A stretch of 7,243 bases of DNA from the NCBI GenBank assembly GCA_948663505.1, contig CAPNAQ010000050.1:1-7243 (forward strand). The letters are read 5' to 3'. The notes under the pieces were generated by a model, which ran no database searches, was not told the DNA's origin, and saw only the letters and a list, made by a program, of their open reading frames with translations. A program made the translations under genes and the position numbers. This document shows positions 1 through 6,420 of the stretch, in pieces. Each line of letters begins with the position of its first letter. Position 1 is the first letter of the stretch. The DNA comes from an uncultured Clostridia bacterium. Lineage in GTDB: Bacteria > Bacillota > Clostridia > TANB77 > CAG-508.

Positions 1-19
1 ATAAAAAATTGAATATGAT

Positions 20-48
20 TTGACAATTATTTAATTTAGTAGTATAAT
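20..48 (+). promoter_or_regulatory. Sigma-A type promoter of typA
   Basis: A perfect -35 box TTGACA lies at 20-25 and a perfect -10 box TATAAT at 43-48, separated by 17 bases. Transcription would begin near base 55 and leave an untranslated leader of roughly 50 bases before the typA start. The match to the housekeeping consensus suggests strong constitutive expression. I see no obvious operator or riboswitch-like structure in the leader. Confidence 0.85.
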
Positions 49-107
49 TTTTAAGTTATAAGGGTAAGTAAAGATAATTATAAATAAATATAAAGGGGAA
101 ATAAAAA

Positions 108-1922
108 ATGAATAATGGAAAATTAAGAAACATAGCAATAATAGCACACGTAGATCATGGAAAAACAACACTAGTAGATGCACTATTAAGACAAAGTCAT
201 ATATTTAGAGAAAATGAGCAAGTACAAGAGAGAGTAATGGACTCAAATGACCAAGAAAAAGAAAGAGGAATAACAATACTATCAAAAAATACATCAGTAA
301 TGCATGGAGATGTAAAAATAAACATAGTAGACACACCGGGACATGCTGACTTTGGAGGAGAAGTTGAAAGAGTATTAAAAACAGTTGATGGAGTTTTATT
401 ATTAGTAGATGCCTTTGAAGGGGCAATGCCACAAACAAGAGAAGTACTAAAAAAATCATTAGCATTAGGCTTGAAACCAATAGTAGTAATAAACAAAATA
501 GACAGACCAGGCGCAACACCTGAAAAAGTAGTAGATCAAGTAATAGAATTATTTATAGAATTAGATGCAACAGATGAACAATTAGATTTTCCAGTAGTAT
601 ATGCATCAGCAAAAAATGGGATTGCAAAAATGGACTTAGCAGATGAAACAACAGACTTATCATGTCTATTTGAAACAATAATAAATACGATAAAAGCACC
701 AAACTGTGATGAAGAAGGACCAGCACAAATGCTAGTTTCTAATATAGATTATGATGATTATGTAGGAAGAATTGCAGTAGGAAGAGTTGAAAGAGGAATA
801 ATAAAAACAGGAATGCCAGTTGCAATATGTGGAAAAGAAGATAAAATTACACAAGGAAGAATAGCAAAAGTATATACACATGTTGGATTAAACAAAGTAG
901 AAGTAGAAGAAGGAAAAGCAGGAGATATAATTGAACTAGCAGGACTAGCAGAAATAAATATAGGAGACACAATATGTGACTTCAATAATCCAGAAAAAAT
1001 ACCATTTGTAGATATAGATGAACCAACTGTATCAATGACATTTAGTGTAAATAATGGACCATTTGCAGGAAAAGAAGGACAATTTATAACATCAAGACAT
1101 ATTAGAGACAGACTATTTAAAGAATTAGAAAGAAATGTATCACTAAGAGTAAAAGAAACAGAAACACCAGACTCATTTGAAGTATCAGGAAGAGGAGAGT
1201 TACATCTATCAGTATTAATTGAAACAATGAGAAGAGAAGGATTTGAACTTTTAGTATCAAGACCAAAGGTAATATTTAAAGAAATAGATAGGGTAAAATG
1301 TGAACCAATCGAATTATTAGTTGTAAATGTACCTGATGACTGTGTAGGAAATGTTATAGAAAAATTAGGAAGAAGAAAAGCAGAAATGGTAAACATGGAA
1401 CCAGCGGAATCAGGACATACAAAAATAGAATTTAAAATACCAGCAAGAGGACTAATAGGATATAGAACAGAATTCCTTACAGACACAAAGGGAGAAGGAA
1501 TAATGAATCACATATTTGATAGCTATGAACCATTCAAAGGAGAAATACAAGCACGTGTCAGAGGAACTATAGTGGCATTTGAAGCAGGAAAATCAATAAC
1601 ATATGGACTATATAATGCACAAGATAAAGGAGAATTATTTATAGGACCAGGTGTGGATGTATATGAAGGAATGATAGTTGGATTAAATTCAAGAGGAGAA
1701 GATTTGGCTATAAATGTATGTAAAGAAAAACATTTAACAAATACTAGAGCATCAGGATCTGATGATGCATTAAGATTAGTACCACCAATCCAAATGTCAT
1801 TAGAAAAAGCTATAGAATTTATACAAGATGATGAATTAGTTGAAGTAACACCAAAGTCTATAAGACTAAGAAAGAAAATATTAGATTCTAAAGAAAGAGA
1901 AAGAGCTAATAGAAATAAATAA
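108..1922 (+). CDS. typA: Ribosome-associated GTPase TypA/BipA
   Basis: This encodes a cytoplasmic translational GTPase of the EF-G/LepA superfamily. BipA/TypA binds the ribosome and is known for roles in large-subunit assembly, cold growth and stress adaptation. The G motifs are all present: the P loop AHVDHGKTT at residues 13-21, switch I RGITI at 53-57, DTPGH at 75-79, NKID at 129-132 and SAKNG at 167-171. Beyond the GTPase domain come a beta-barrel domain II, the EF-G-like domains, and the BipA-type C-terminal part with GRGELHLSVLIETMRREG, PARGLIGYRTEFLTDTKGEG and RASGSDDALRLVPP. At 604 residues it is full length for the family (about 600-615). The ATG at 108 is preceded by a purine-rich site (AAAGGGGA, 92-99) at good spacing. 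It has its own promoter, and no clear terminator is seen after it, so transcription may run into the next genes. The many A-ending codons (ATA, AGA, GGA, ACA) match the U32 gene and queA. Confidence 0.97.
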   Translation: MNNGKLRNIAIIAHVDHGKTTLVDALLRQSHIFRENEQVQERVMDSNDQEKERGITILSKNTSVMHGDVKINIVDTPGHADFGGEVERVLKTVDGVLLLVDAFEGAMPQTREVLKKSLALGLKPIVVINKIDRPGATPEKVVDQVIELFIELDATDEQLDFPVVYASAKNGIAKMDLADETTDLSCLFETIINTIKAPNCDEEGPAQMLVSNIDYDDYVGRIAVGRVERGIIKTGMPVAICGKEDKITQGRIAKVYTHVGLNKVEVEEGKAGDIIELAGLAEINIGDTICDFNNPEKIPFVDIDEPTVSMTFSVNNGPFAGKEGQFITSRHIRDRLFKELERNVSLRVKETETPDSFEVSGRGELHLSVLIETMRREGFELLVSRPKVIFKEIDRVKCEPIELLVVNVPDDCVGNVIEKLGRRKAEMVNMEPAESGHTKIEFKIPARGLIGYRTEFLTDTKGEGIMNHIFDSYEPFKGEIQARVRGTIVAFEAGKSITYGLYNAQDKGELFIGPGVDVYEGMIVGLNSRGEDLAINVCKEKHLTNTRASGSDDALRLVPPIQMSLEKAIEFIQDDELVEVTPKSIRLRKKILDSKERERANRNK

Positions 1923-1985
1923 TGTTCTATAGATATAATTCGAAAATCAATGTTTGTATAAAATGTATAGGAAGGTGTATTAAAA

Positions 1986-2354
1986 ATGAAAAGTCATAAA
2001 GAGAAAATGTTCGATAAAATTAAAAGAAATAGATACCAAAATAAGAAAAATGGAGAAATAATTAAAGAAAATAGTAAACCAAGAAATGATAAACAGGAGT
2101 CTGAAGATACTAAAAATAGAAAATATATTTTACAAATTTTAGTAAATGATATAGCAAATGGAGTTACTGAAGAAGAAGCAATACAAAATATAATGAAAGA
2201 TCCAATTGTAGAAAAGTTAAAATATTTAGAGAATTTAACAGAAATTTTTAGAGATTGGATTAAAAGAGATAATACTAAAAAAATGATTTTGAATAGAAGA
2301 AGAGAAATTCAAGAAAATAAAGATACCATAGGAATTGATGAAGAAGAAAGATAA
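1986..2354 (+). CDS. Hypothetical charged, probably helical protein (122 aa)
   Basis: I do not recognise a family. The gene looks real: an AGGAAGGTG ribosome binding site at 1969-1977 stands 8 bases before the ATG, the frame is open for 122 codons, and a terminator-like hairpin follows the stop at once. Residues 1-45 are Lys/Asn/Glu rich and probably disordered. Residues 46-110 look alpha-helical, with a motif-like stretch NGVTEEEAIQNIMKDP and a later KYLENLTEIFRDWIKRD. There is no signal peptide, no membrane segment and no cysteine. It lies 63 bases after typA and about 60 bases before the O-methyltransferase, in the same direction, so it is probably co-transcribed with one or both. In many Clostridia the gene just before the yrrM/trmR methyltransferase is mltG; this protein is not MltG. 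A nucleic-acid or ribosome-associated role would fit the charge and context, but that is a guess. Confidence 0.8.
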   Translation: MKSHKEKMFDKIKRNRYQNKKNGEIIKENSKPRNDKQESEDTKNRKYILQILVNDIANGVTEEEAIQNIMKDPIVEKLKYLENLTEIFRDWIKRDNTKKMILNRRREIQENKDTIGIDEEER

Positions 2355-2380
2355 AAGTTAGGTTTAAAGCCTGACTTTTT
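2353..2380 (+). terminator. Intrinsic terminator or attenuator hairpin after the 122-aa gene
   Basis: AAAAGTTAGGT (2353-2363) can pair with GCCTGACTTTT (2369-2379) around a 5-base loop, using two G-T wobbles. The 3' arm ends in a run of five T. The stem is modest because its ends are A-T pairs, so it may terminate only partly. No convincing promoter lies in the 34 bases between it and the methyltransferase start, so read-through would be the obvious way to express that gene. Confidence 0.55.
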
Positions 2381-2414
2381 AAAATTATATGAAAAAATAG
2401 GAGAGATATTAAAT

Positions 2415-3002
2415 ATGAACAAAATACAATTAGAAAAAATAAAACAAAAAGCTATTTGTGAGCACATTCCAATAATAATGGATGACACATTAAAAGTAAT
2501 AGAAGAACAAATAAAAAATAATCCACCAAAAAGGATATTAGAAATAGGAACAGCAGTTGGATACTCAGCTATATGCTTCTCTGAATTTCTTTCTGAAGGT
2601 GGAGTTATAGATACAATTGAAAGAGAAATTGAAAGAGTAAAAGAGGCAAGAACAAATATAAAAGAAGTTGGGGTAGAAGAAAAAATAAATATTTATGAAG
2701 GTGATGCAGTTGAAATTCTACCAACTTTAAGTGAAAAATATGATATGGTATTTATTGATGCTGCTAAAGGAAAATATCCTTTTTTTCTGAAACAAGCTTT
2801 AAGATTAATTAATAAGAATGGAGTAATTTTTGCAGATAATATTTTGTATAAAGGTTATGTTATGAGTGATTATAATAAGCATAAACAAAGAACTGCTGTT
2901 AGAAATTTAAGACAATATATTAAAGAAATATCAGAGAATGAAAGTTTAGAAACTGAAATTCTAGATGTTGGAGATGGATTAGCAATAAGTAGAGTAAAAT
3001 AA
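2415..3002 (+). CDS. trmR: SAM-dependent O-methyltransferase, TrmR/YrrM type
   Basis: This is a class I, metal-dependent O-methyltransferase of the catechol-OMT-like family. The TrmR subgroup (Bacillus subtilis YrrM) methylates 5-hydroxyuridine at tRNA position 34 to give 5-methoxyuridine. Visible motifs are the SAM-binding loop ILEIGTAVGYSA (residues 41-52), an acidic strand end IDTIERE (65-71), YEGDAVEILP (94-103), and the metal-site elements VFIDAAKGKY (112-121) and FADNILYKG (139-147). D115, D141 and N142 are the likely Mg ligands. The length of 195 is slightly short for the family (about 210-220), the difference being at the N terminus. The start is supported by TAGGAGAG about 10 bases upstream, and I found no in-frame upstream ATG. 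The assignment to tRNA rather than a small-molecule substrate rests on similarity to YrrM and on the U32/TrhP gene that lies beyond the inverted insert. Other OMTs of this fold act on catechols or caffeoyl-CoA, so the symbol is probable, not certain. Confidence 0.85.
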   Translation: MNKIQLEKIKQKAICEHIPIIMDDTLKVIEEQIKNNPPKRILEIGTAVGYSAICFSEFLSEGGVIDTIEREIERVKEARTNIKEVGVEEKINIYEGDAVEILPTLSEKYDMVFIDAAKGKYPFFLKQALRLINKNGVIFADNILYKGYVMSDYNKHKQRTAVRNLRQYIKEISENESLETEILDVGDGLAISRVK

Positions 3003-3041
3003 AACCCACCTTGGAAATAAGTTCCAGGTGGGGGAGGTTTT
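3001..3041 (-). terminator. Intrinsic terminator of the rel-like gene, possibly bidirectional
   Basis: CCCACC (3005-3010) plus TGGAA (3012-3016) pair with TTCCA (3022-3026) plus GGTGGG (3027-3032), with one bulged T and the loop ATAAG. Read on the minus strand the stem is followed directly by TTTTATTTT, an excellent intrinsic terminator for the gene that ends at 3059. Read on the plus strand the stem is followed by GGAGGTTTT, a poorer tail, although the outer AAAACC/GGTTTT could extend the stem. It probably serves both convergent genes, and the minus strand better. Confidence 0.8.
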
Positions 3042-3058
3042 AAATTTAAAACTTAAAT

Positions 3059-3943
3059 TTAGAATGTGTGTGCACGTTCTTCGATTGGTTTGGCCATTAA
3101 AAGCCCAATCCTGTCAATAATTACTAATTCTATTTTATTGGTATATTTGTTAAGTCTACGATATGTCCTAAATAGAGGCTTATTGACTTTTTCTATATCA
3201 AACGTAAAGTCAGAAAAATCTTCATATTCTTGATCTTTATAGAGATTATGTTTTAAAGAATTTTTATCAAGATTAATGACTTCTAGGGCAGGACCATATT
3301 CAGCATTCGTATCCATAAGAATGGTTCTTATTTGAACCTCAAATATGTTATTTGAGGCATCAATAAATGCAAGATGGATTGATTTATACCCATTATCCTT
3401 TGGATTTGCTATATAATCTTTTATAAGAGGATTTCCTGCAACTAATTTTGCAGGTGGCATTAAAACGCACATTTCCTTGTTAAAAAAAGATATACAAATT
3501 TCAGTTATGTGATGACAGAACTTTTCTTGTTCTGATTCATCGTAAGTGGAATCTATTGTGATCCGTAATGCTACTAGATCATAAAGATTCAAACTTCTGC
3601 CCTCAAAGTAATATTTGAGAATTTTTTTTAAGACACTATCCCAAGACTTTTGTCTACAAGAGATAGTAAATAAAATGTCTTTAGGTAAAGAAGAATAAAG
3701 GGCTTTATGAAGACCATCAATTCTATTTCGCATTATGGATAAATAATCAGAAGTTATCAAGTTGTAAAATTTTGAAACTTCACTACTAATATTTGTAGCA
3801 ATTTCTCCATCTAAATGTTTTAATTCATTATAAAAAGATTTAACCATATCAGGTAAACTAATTAAAGCTTCATTATAAATAGTATCCCGATATAATTTAC
3901 TGATTATTTCCAGTTCCTTTTGTTGTTGTTGTGTAAATTCCAT
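3059..3943 (-). CDS. RelA/SpoT-domain protein, putative (p)ppGpp synthetase without hydrolase domain
   Basis: The protein carries the nucleotidyl pyrophosphokinase fold of RelA/SpoT, which moves pyrophosphate from ATP to the 3' hydroxyl of GDP or GTP. Visible motifs are SCRQKSWDSVLKK (residues 95-107, ATP-binding basic patch R97, K99), YDLVALRI (121-128, D122 as the likely Mg ligand), NPKDNGYKSIH (180-190, Y186 as the guanine-stacking tyrosine) and FEVQIRT (201-207, E202 catalytic). After this comes ILMDTNAEYG, whose AEYG resembles long RelA/Rel enzymes, but the following conserved AAH is replaced by PALE. There is no HD hydrolase domain, TGS or ACT domain. About 90 helical residues precede the domain and about 80 unassigned residues follow it. 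At 294 residues it is longer than RelQ/RelP (about 210-240). The ATG has a strong AGGAGGA site at 7 bases spacing. The gene runs opposite to its neighbours, has its own promoter and terminator, and uses CGN Arg, ATC and CTT codons that its neighbours avoid, which suggests acquisition. It could be a housekeeping small alarmone synthetase, a toxSAS-like enzyme, or a related pyrophosphokinase; no partner antitoxin gene is visible. Confidence 0.85.
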   Translation of the reverse strand: MEFTQQQQKELEIISKLYRDTIYNEALISLPDMVKSFYNELKHLDGEIATNISSEVSKFYNLITSDYLSIMRNRIDGLHKALYSSLPKDILFTISCRQKSWDSVLKKILKYYFEGRSLNLYDLVALRITIDSTYDESEQEKFCHHITEICISFFNKEMCVLMPPAKLVAGNPLIKDYIANPKDNGYKSIHLAFIDASNNIFEVQIRTILMDTNAEYGPALEVINLDKNSLKHNLYKDQEYEDFSDFTFDIEKVNKPLFRTYRRLNKYTNKIELVIIDRIGLLMAKPIEERAHTF

Positions 3944-3977
3944 TTGAATTTCCTCCTAATAATTTTTATATGTAAAT

Positions 3978-4006
3978 ATTATAACACATAAGTTAAAAAT
4001 TTTCAA
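3978..4006 (-). promoter_or_regulatory. Promoter of the rel-like gene
   Basis: On the minus strand TTGAAA (4001-4006) and TATAAT (3978-3983) are separated by 17 bases, and the -10 box is preceded by TGT, giving an extended -10. Transcription would start near 3971 and leave a leader of about 27 bases that contains the AGGAGGA site. The -35 box is only 3 bases from the -35 box of the divergent promoter at 4010-4038. Confidence 0.8.
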
Positions 4007-4009
4007 TTA

Positions 4010-4038
4010 TTGACATAAATACAATAATAAGTTAAAAT
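4010..4038 (+). promoter_or_regulatory. Promoter of the U32-queA unit
   Basis: A perfect TTGACA (4010-4015) is followed after 17 bases by TAAAAT (4033-4038). The predicted start is near 4045, about 32 bases before the ATG at 4077. It is arranged back-to-back with the rel-like gene's promoter, so bound polymerases would be very close to one another. Confidence 0.8.
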
Positions 4039-4076
4039 AATTACACAGAGGAAGATAAAGGAAAGGAATAAAAGAT

Positions 4077-5318
4077 ATGAAGAAGATAGAACTTTTAGCA
4101 CCAGCAGGATCATTTGAAAAAGCAAAAATAGCATTTTTATATGGAGCAGATGCAGTATATTGTGGTACATCATCATTATCATTAAGAACAAGAGCAGACA
4201 TGGACAATAATGATTTAATAAAAACAATAGAATATGCACACAGTATAGGAAAAAAAGTAAATGTAACACTAAATATATTTGCATGGGATGAAAAGTATGA
4301 AGAAATAATAGAAATGGCAAAAATTCTAAATGAAGTAAAACCAGATGGAATAATAGCAGCAGATGGAGGCGTAATAGAAGTTTTAAAGCAATATGCACCA
4401 AACATACCAATACATATAAGTACACAAGCAAATATAGTAAGTTCAAGAGACTGTGAATTTTGGTATAAAAATGGAGCTAAAAGGGTCATAATGGCAAGAG
4501 AAGCCAGTAAAGAGCAACTAAAATATATAATGAAGAATAAGCCAAAAGATTTAGAAGTAGAAATATTTGGACATGGATCAATATGTTTTGCATTTTCAGG
4601 AAGATGTTTTTTAAGTGACTTCTTATGTGGAAGAAGTGCAAATCTAGGAGATTGTGCACAAAGCTGTAGATGGTCATATAATTTATATGCAGAGGAAAAA
4701 AATAATCCAGGAAATTTAATGCCAATAGAAGAAAGCGAATATGGTACAAGTATATTTTCATCAAAAGATTTATGCTTAATTAAAGAAATACCAGAAATAA
4801 TTGAAATGGGTATAGATAGCTTAAAAATAGAAGGAAGATTAAAAACAGAATATTATATAGCGAGTGTAATAAATGTTTATAGAAATGCCATTGATGATTA
4901 TATGAAAGACCCAAAAAGTTATGACTTTAACAAATATTTAAAAGAAATAGAAAAATGTAAAACAAGAGAATTTACAACATTCTATTTTAATGATAGAAAT
5001 AATAAAGATATACAAGATTTTAGCGGAAGACAATATAATGACACATATGAATTTGGAGGAAAAGTTATCAAATATAGTGAAGAAAAATCAACAATAGAAA
5101 TAAAAAATAAATTAAAAATTGGTGATACTATGGAAATAATAATTCCTAATATATTAGAGCCAAAAGTATTTGAAATAGAAAAATTATGGGATTATGAAAC
5201 AGAAGAAGAAATAGAATCAATTAGTCCAGGTGTAAAAGGTCAAAAAGTTCTAATAAAATTACCAATAGAATGTAAAGAAAACTGGATAATAAGAAGAAAA
5301 AAATTGAAAAATAATTGA
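4077..5318 (+). CDS. U32-family (peptidase U32/collagenase-like) protein, probable tRNA U34 hydroxylase TrhP
   Basis: Members annotated as U32 peptidases include TrhP (YegQ; Bacillus YrrN and YrrO), which are needed to make 5-hydroxyuridine at tRNA position 34 using prephenate as a factor. The N terminus, IELLAPAGSFEKAKIAFLYG at residues 4-23, is the classic start of the family's barrel domain. The U32 signature ExFxxG-S-I-C-x4-GxC-x-LS is matched exactly at residues 162-180, followed by a cysteine-rich CGRSANLGDCAQSCRW segment (184-199). Cysteines 170, 177, 193 and 197 are candidates for an Fe-S cluster, as shown for the relatives UbiU/UbiV. Residues after about 330 form the C-terminal beta domain with TMEIIIPN and GQKVLIKLP. 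The length of 413 fits the larger subgroup (YrrO, TrhP). An AAAGGA site lies about 9 bases before the ATG. The gene pairs functionally with the TrmR-like methyltransferase and is followed by queA after 34 bases, probably in one operon. A different U32 role, such as 23S rRNA hydroxylation, cannot be excluded. Confidence 0.85.
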   Translation: MKKIELLAPAGSFEKAKIAFLYGADAVYCGTSSLSLRTRADMDNNDLIKTIEYAHSIGKKVNVTLNIFAWDEKYEEIIEMAKILNEVKPDGIIAADGGVIEVLKQYAPNIPIHISTQANIVSSRDCEFWYKNGAKRVIMAREASKEQLKYIMKNKPKDLEVEIFGHGSICFAFSGRCFLSDFLCGRSANLGDCAQSCRWSYNLYAEEKNNPGNLMPIEESEYGTSIFSSKDLCLIKEIPEIIEMGIDSLKIEGRLKTEYYIASVINVYRNAIDDYMKDPKSYDFNKYLKEIEKCKTREFTTFYFNDRNNKDIQDFSGRQYNDTYEFGGKVIKYSEEKSTIEIKNKLKIGDTMEIIIPNILEPKVFEIEKLWDYETEEEIESISPGVKGQKVLIKLPIECKENWIIRRKKLKNN

Positions 5319-5352
5319 TAAACTTAGTAAAAGATGAACGGAGCGAAGCACA

Positions 5353-6375
5353 GTGAAAGTATCAGAATTTAATTACAATTTACCAGAAGAGCTAATAGCA
5401 CAAGTACCAATAGAAAAAAGAGACAAATCAAGGTTAATGGTATTAAACAAAGAAAAGCAGACAATAGAACACAAACAATTTAAAGATATAATTGACTATC
5501 TAGAAGAAGGAGATTGTATAGTCAGAAACAACACAAAAGTAATACCAGCAAGAATATATGGAAAAAAAGAAACAGGAGCAAATGTAGAATTTTTATTATT
5601 AAAAAATATAGAAGGAGACATTTGGGAAAGCATAGTCAGACCAGGAAACAAACTACATAAAGGAACAAAAGTCATATTTGGAGATGGAATATTAGAAGCA
5701 GAAATAATAGACATAATGGCAGGAGGAACAAGAAAAGTAAAGTTCAGTTATAATGGAATATTCAATGAAATATTAGATCAAATAGGACTAATGCCATTAC
5801 CACCATATATACATGAAGAGTTAAAAGATAGAGACAGATATCAAACAGTATATGCAAAATATAATGGATCAGCAGCAGCACCAACAGCAGGATTACACTT
5901 TACACCTGAATTGTTACAAGATATAGAAGAAAAAGGAATAAAAATAGCAAATGTAACATTACATGTTGGAATAGGAACATTTAGACCAGTAAAAGAAGAT
6001 GAAGTAGAAAAGCATGAAATGCATTCAGAACATTATTACATAAAAAAAGAAGATGCAGAAAAAATAAATGAAACAAGAAAACAAGGAAAAAGAATTATAG
6101 CAGTAGGAACAACATCATGTAGAGTATTAGAATCAGTGTCAGATGAAAAAGGAATGTTAAAAGAAACAGAAGGAGACACAGAAATATTTATATATCCAGG
6201 TTACAAATTTAAATGTATAGATGGATTAATAACAAATTTTCATCTACCACAATCAACTTTATTAATGTTAGTATCAGCTTTAGCAGGTAAAGATTATATA
6301 ATGGGGGCATATGAAGAAGCAGTAAAAGAAAAATATAGATTTTTCAGTTTTGGAGATGCGATGTTCATAATGTGA
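5353..6375 (+). CDS. queA: S-adenosylmethionine:tRNA ribosyltransferase-isomerase QueA
   Basis: QueA transfers and isomerises the ribosyl part of SAM onto preQ1 already placed at tRNA position 34, giving epoxyqueuosine in the queuosine pathway. Its family blocks are all visible: NNTKVIPARIYG near residues 57-68, a central AAAPTAGLHFTPELL, HVGIGTFRPV, GTTSCRVLES, and LITNFHLPQSTLLMLVSALA towards the end, finishing with the typical YRFFSFGDAMFIM. At 340 residues it is full length. The start codon is GTG, chosen because MKVSEFNYNLPEELIAQ is the usual family N terminus and because GGAG at 5340-5343 lies 9 bases upstream. It follows the U32 gene after 34 bases with no terminator between. Isoleucine is coded almost only by ATA (about 31 of 34, counted by hand). 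Its usual partner tgt is not in the window. Confidence 0.96.
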   Translation: MKVSEFNYNLPEELIAQVPIEKRDKSRLMVLNKEKQTIEHKQFKDIIDYLEEGDCIVRNNTKVIPARIYGKKETGANVEFLLLKNIEGDIWESIVRPGNKLHKGTKVIFGDGILEAEIIDIMAGGTRKVKFSYNGIFNEILDQIGLMPLPPYIHEELKDRDRYQTVYAKYNGSAAAPTAGLHFTPELLQDIEEKGIKIANVTLHVGIGTFRPVKEDEVEKHEMHSEHYYIKKEDAEKINETRKQGKRIIAVGTTSCRVLESVSDEKGMLKETEGDTEIFIYPGYKFKCIDGLITNFHLPQSTLLMLVSALAGKDYIMGAYEEAVKEKYRFFSFGDAMFIM

Positions 6376-6380
6376 TAACA

Positions 6381-6412
6381 TGCCAAAGGGGGCGTCCCTT
6401 TTTGGCACATTA
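6381..6412 (+). repeat. Hairpin repeat copy 1 (REP-like)
   Basis: The core is TGCC-AAAGGG-GGCGT-CCCTTT-TT-GGCA at 6381-6407. AAAGGG pairs with CCCTTT around a GGCGT loop, and TGCC pairs with GGCA around a two-T bulge. It shares 22 identical bases with copy 2 (7213-7234) and then CACATT. No T-run follows the stem on either strand, so although it sits 5 bases after the queA stop it is not a standard intrinsic terminator. It is more GC-rich than everything around it. Confidence 0.8.
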
Positions 6413-6420
6413 AAAAAACG

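Noticed and set aside
758..1486. Long open frame of 242 codons on the minus strand, plus others at 197-519
   Set aside because: They lie wholly inside typA. The purine-rich coding strand contains few complements of stop codons in these frames, and the translations show no family motifs.
1934..1964. TATAAT at 1934-1939 and TATAAA/TAAAAT at 1957-1964 as a promoter for the 122-aa gene
   Set aside because: No acceptable -35 box stands at 16-18 bases from either, and such boxes are common by chance in DNA this AT-rich.
3918..3931. Short (CAA)4 run at the start of the rel-like gene as a phase-variation repeat
   Set aside because: Four triplet units encode only four glutamines. Loss or gain would not shift the frame, and the tract is too short to be notably unstable.
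4003..4764. Minus-strand open frames opposite the U32 gene
   Set aside because: They are antisense shadows of a gene with an exact U32 signature. The translations are low-complexity Leu/Ile/Phe/Ser-rich strings that would look falsely like membrane proteins.
5334..5372. ATG at 5334 as an alternative queA start or short leader peptide
   Set aside because: It is out of frame with queA and stops after 12 codons. The GTG at 5353 gives the expected family N terminus.
6381..6407. Hairpin after queA as an intrinsic terminator
   Set aside because: No T-run follows the stem on either strand, and a near-identical copy occurs after the transposase gene, so a repeat is the better reading.
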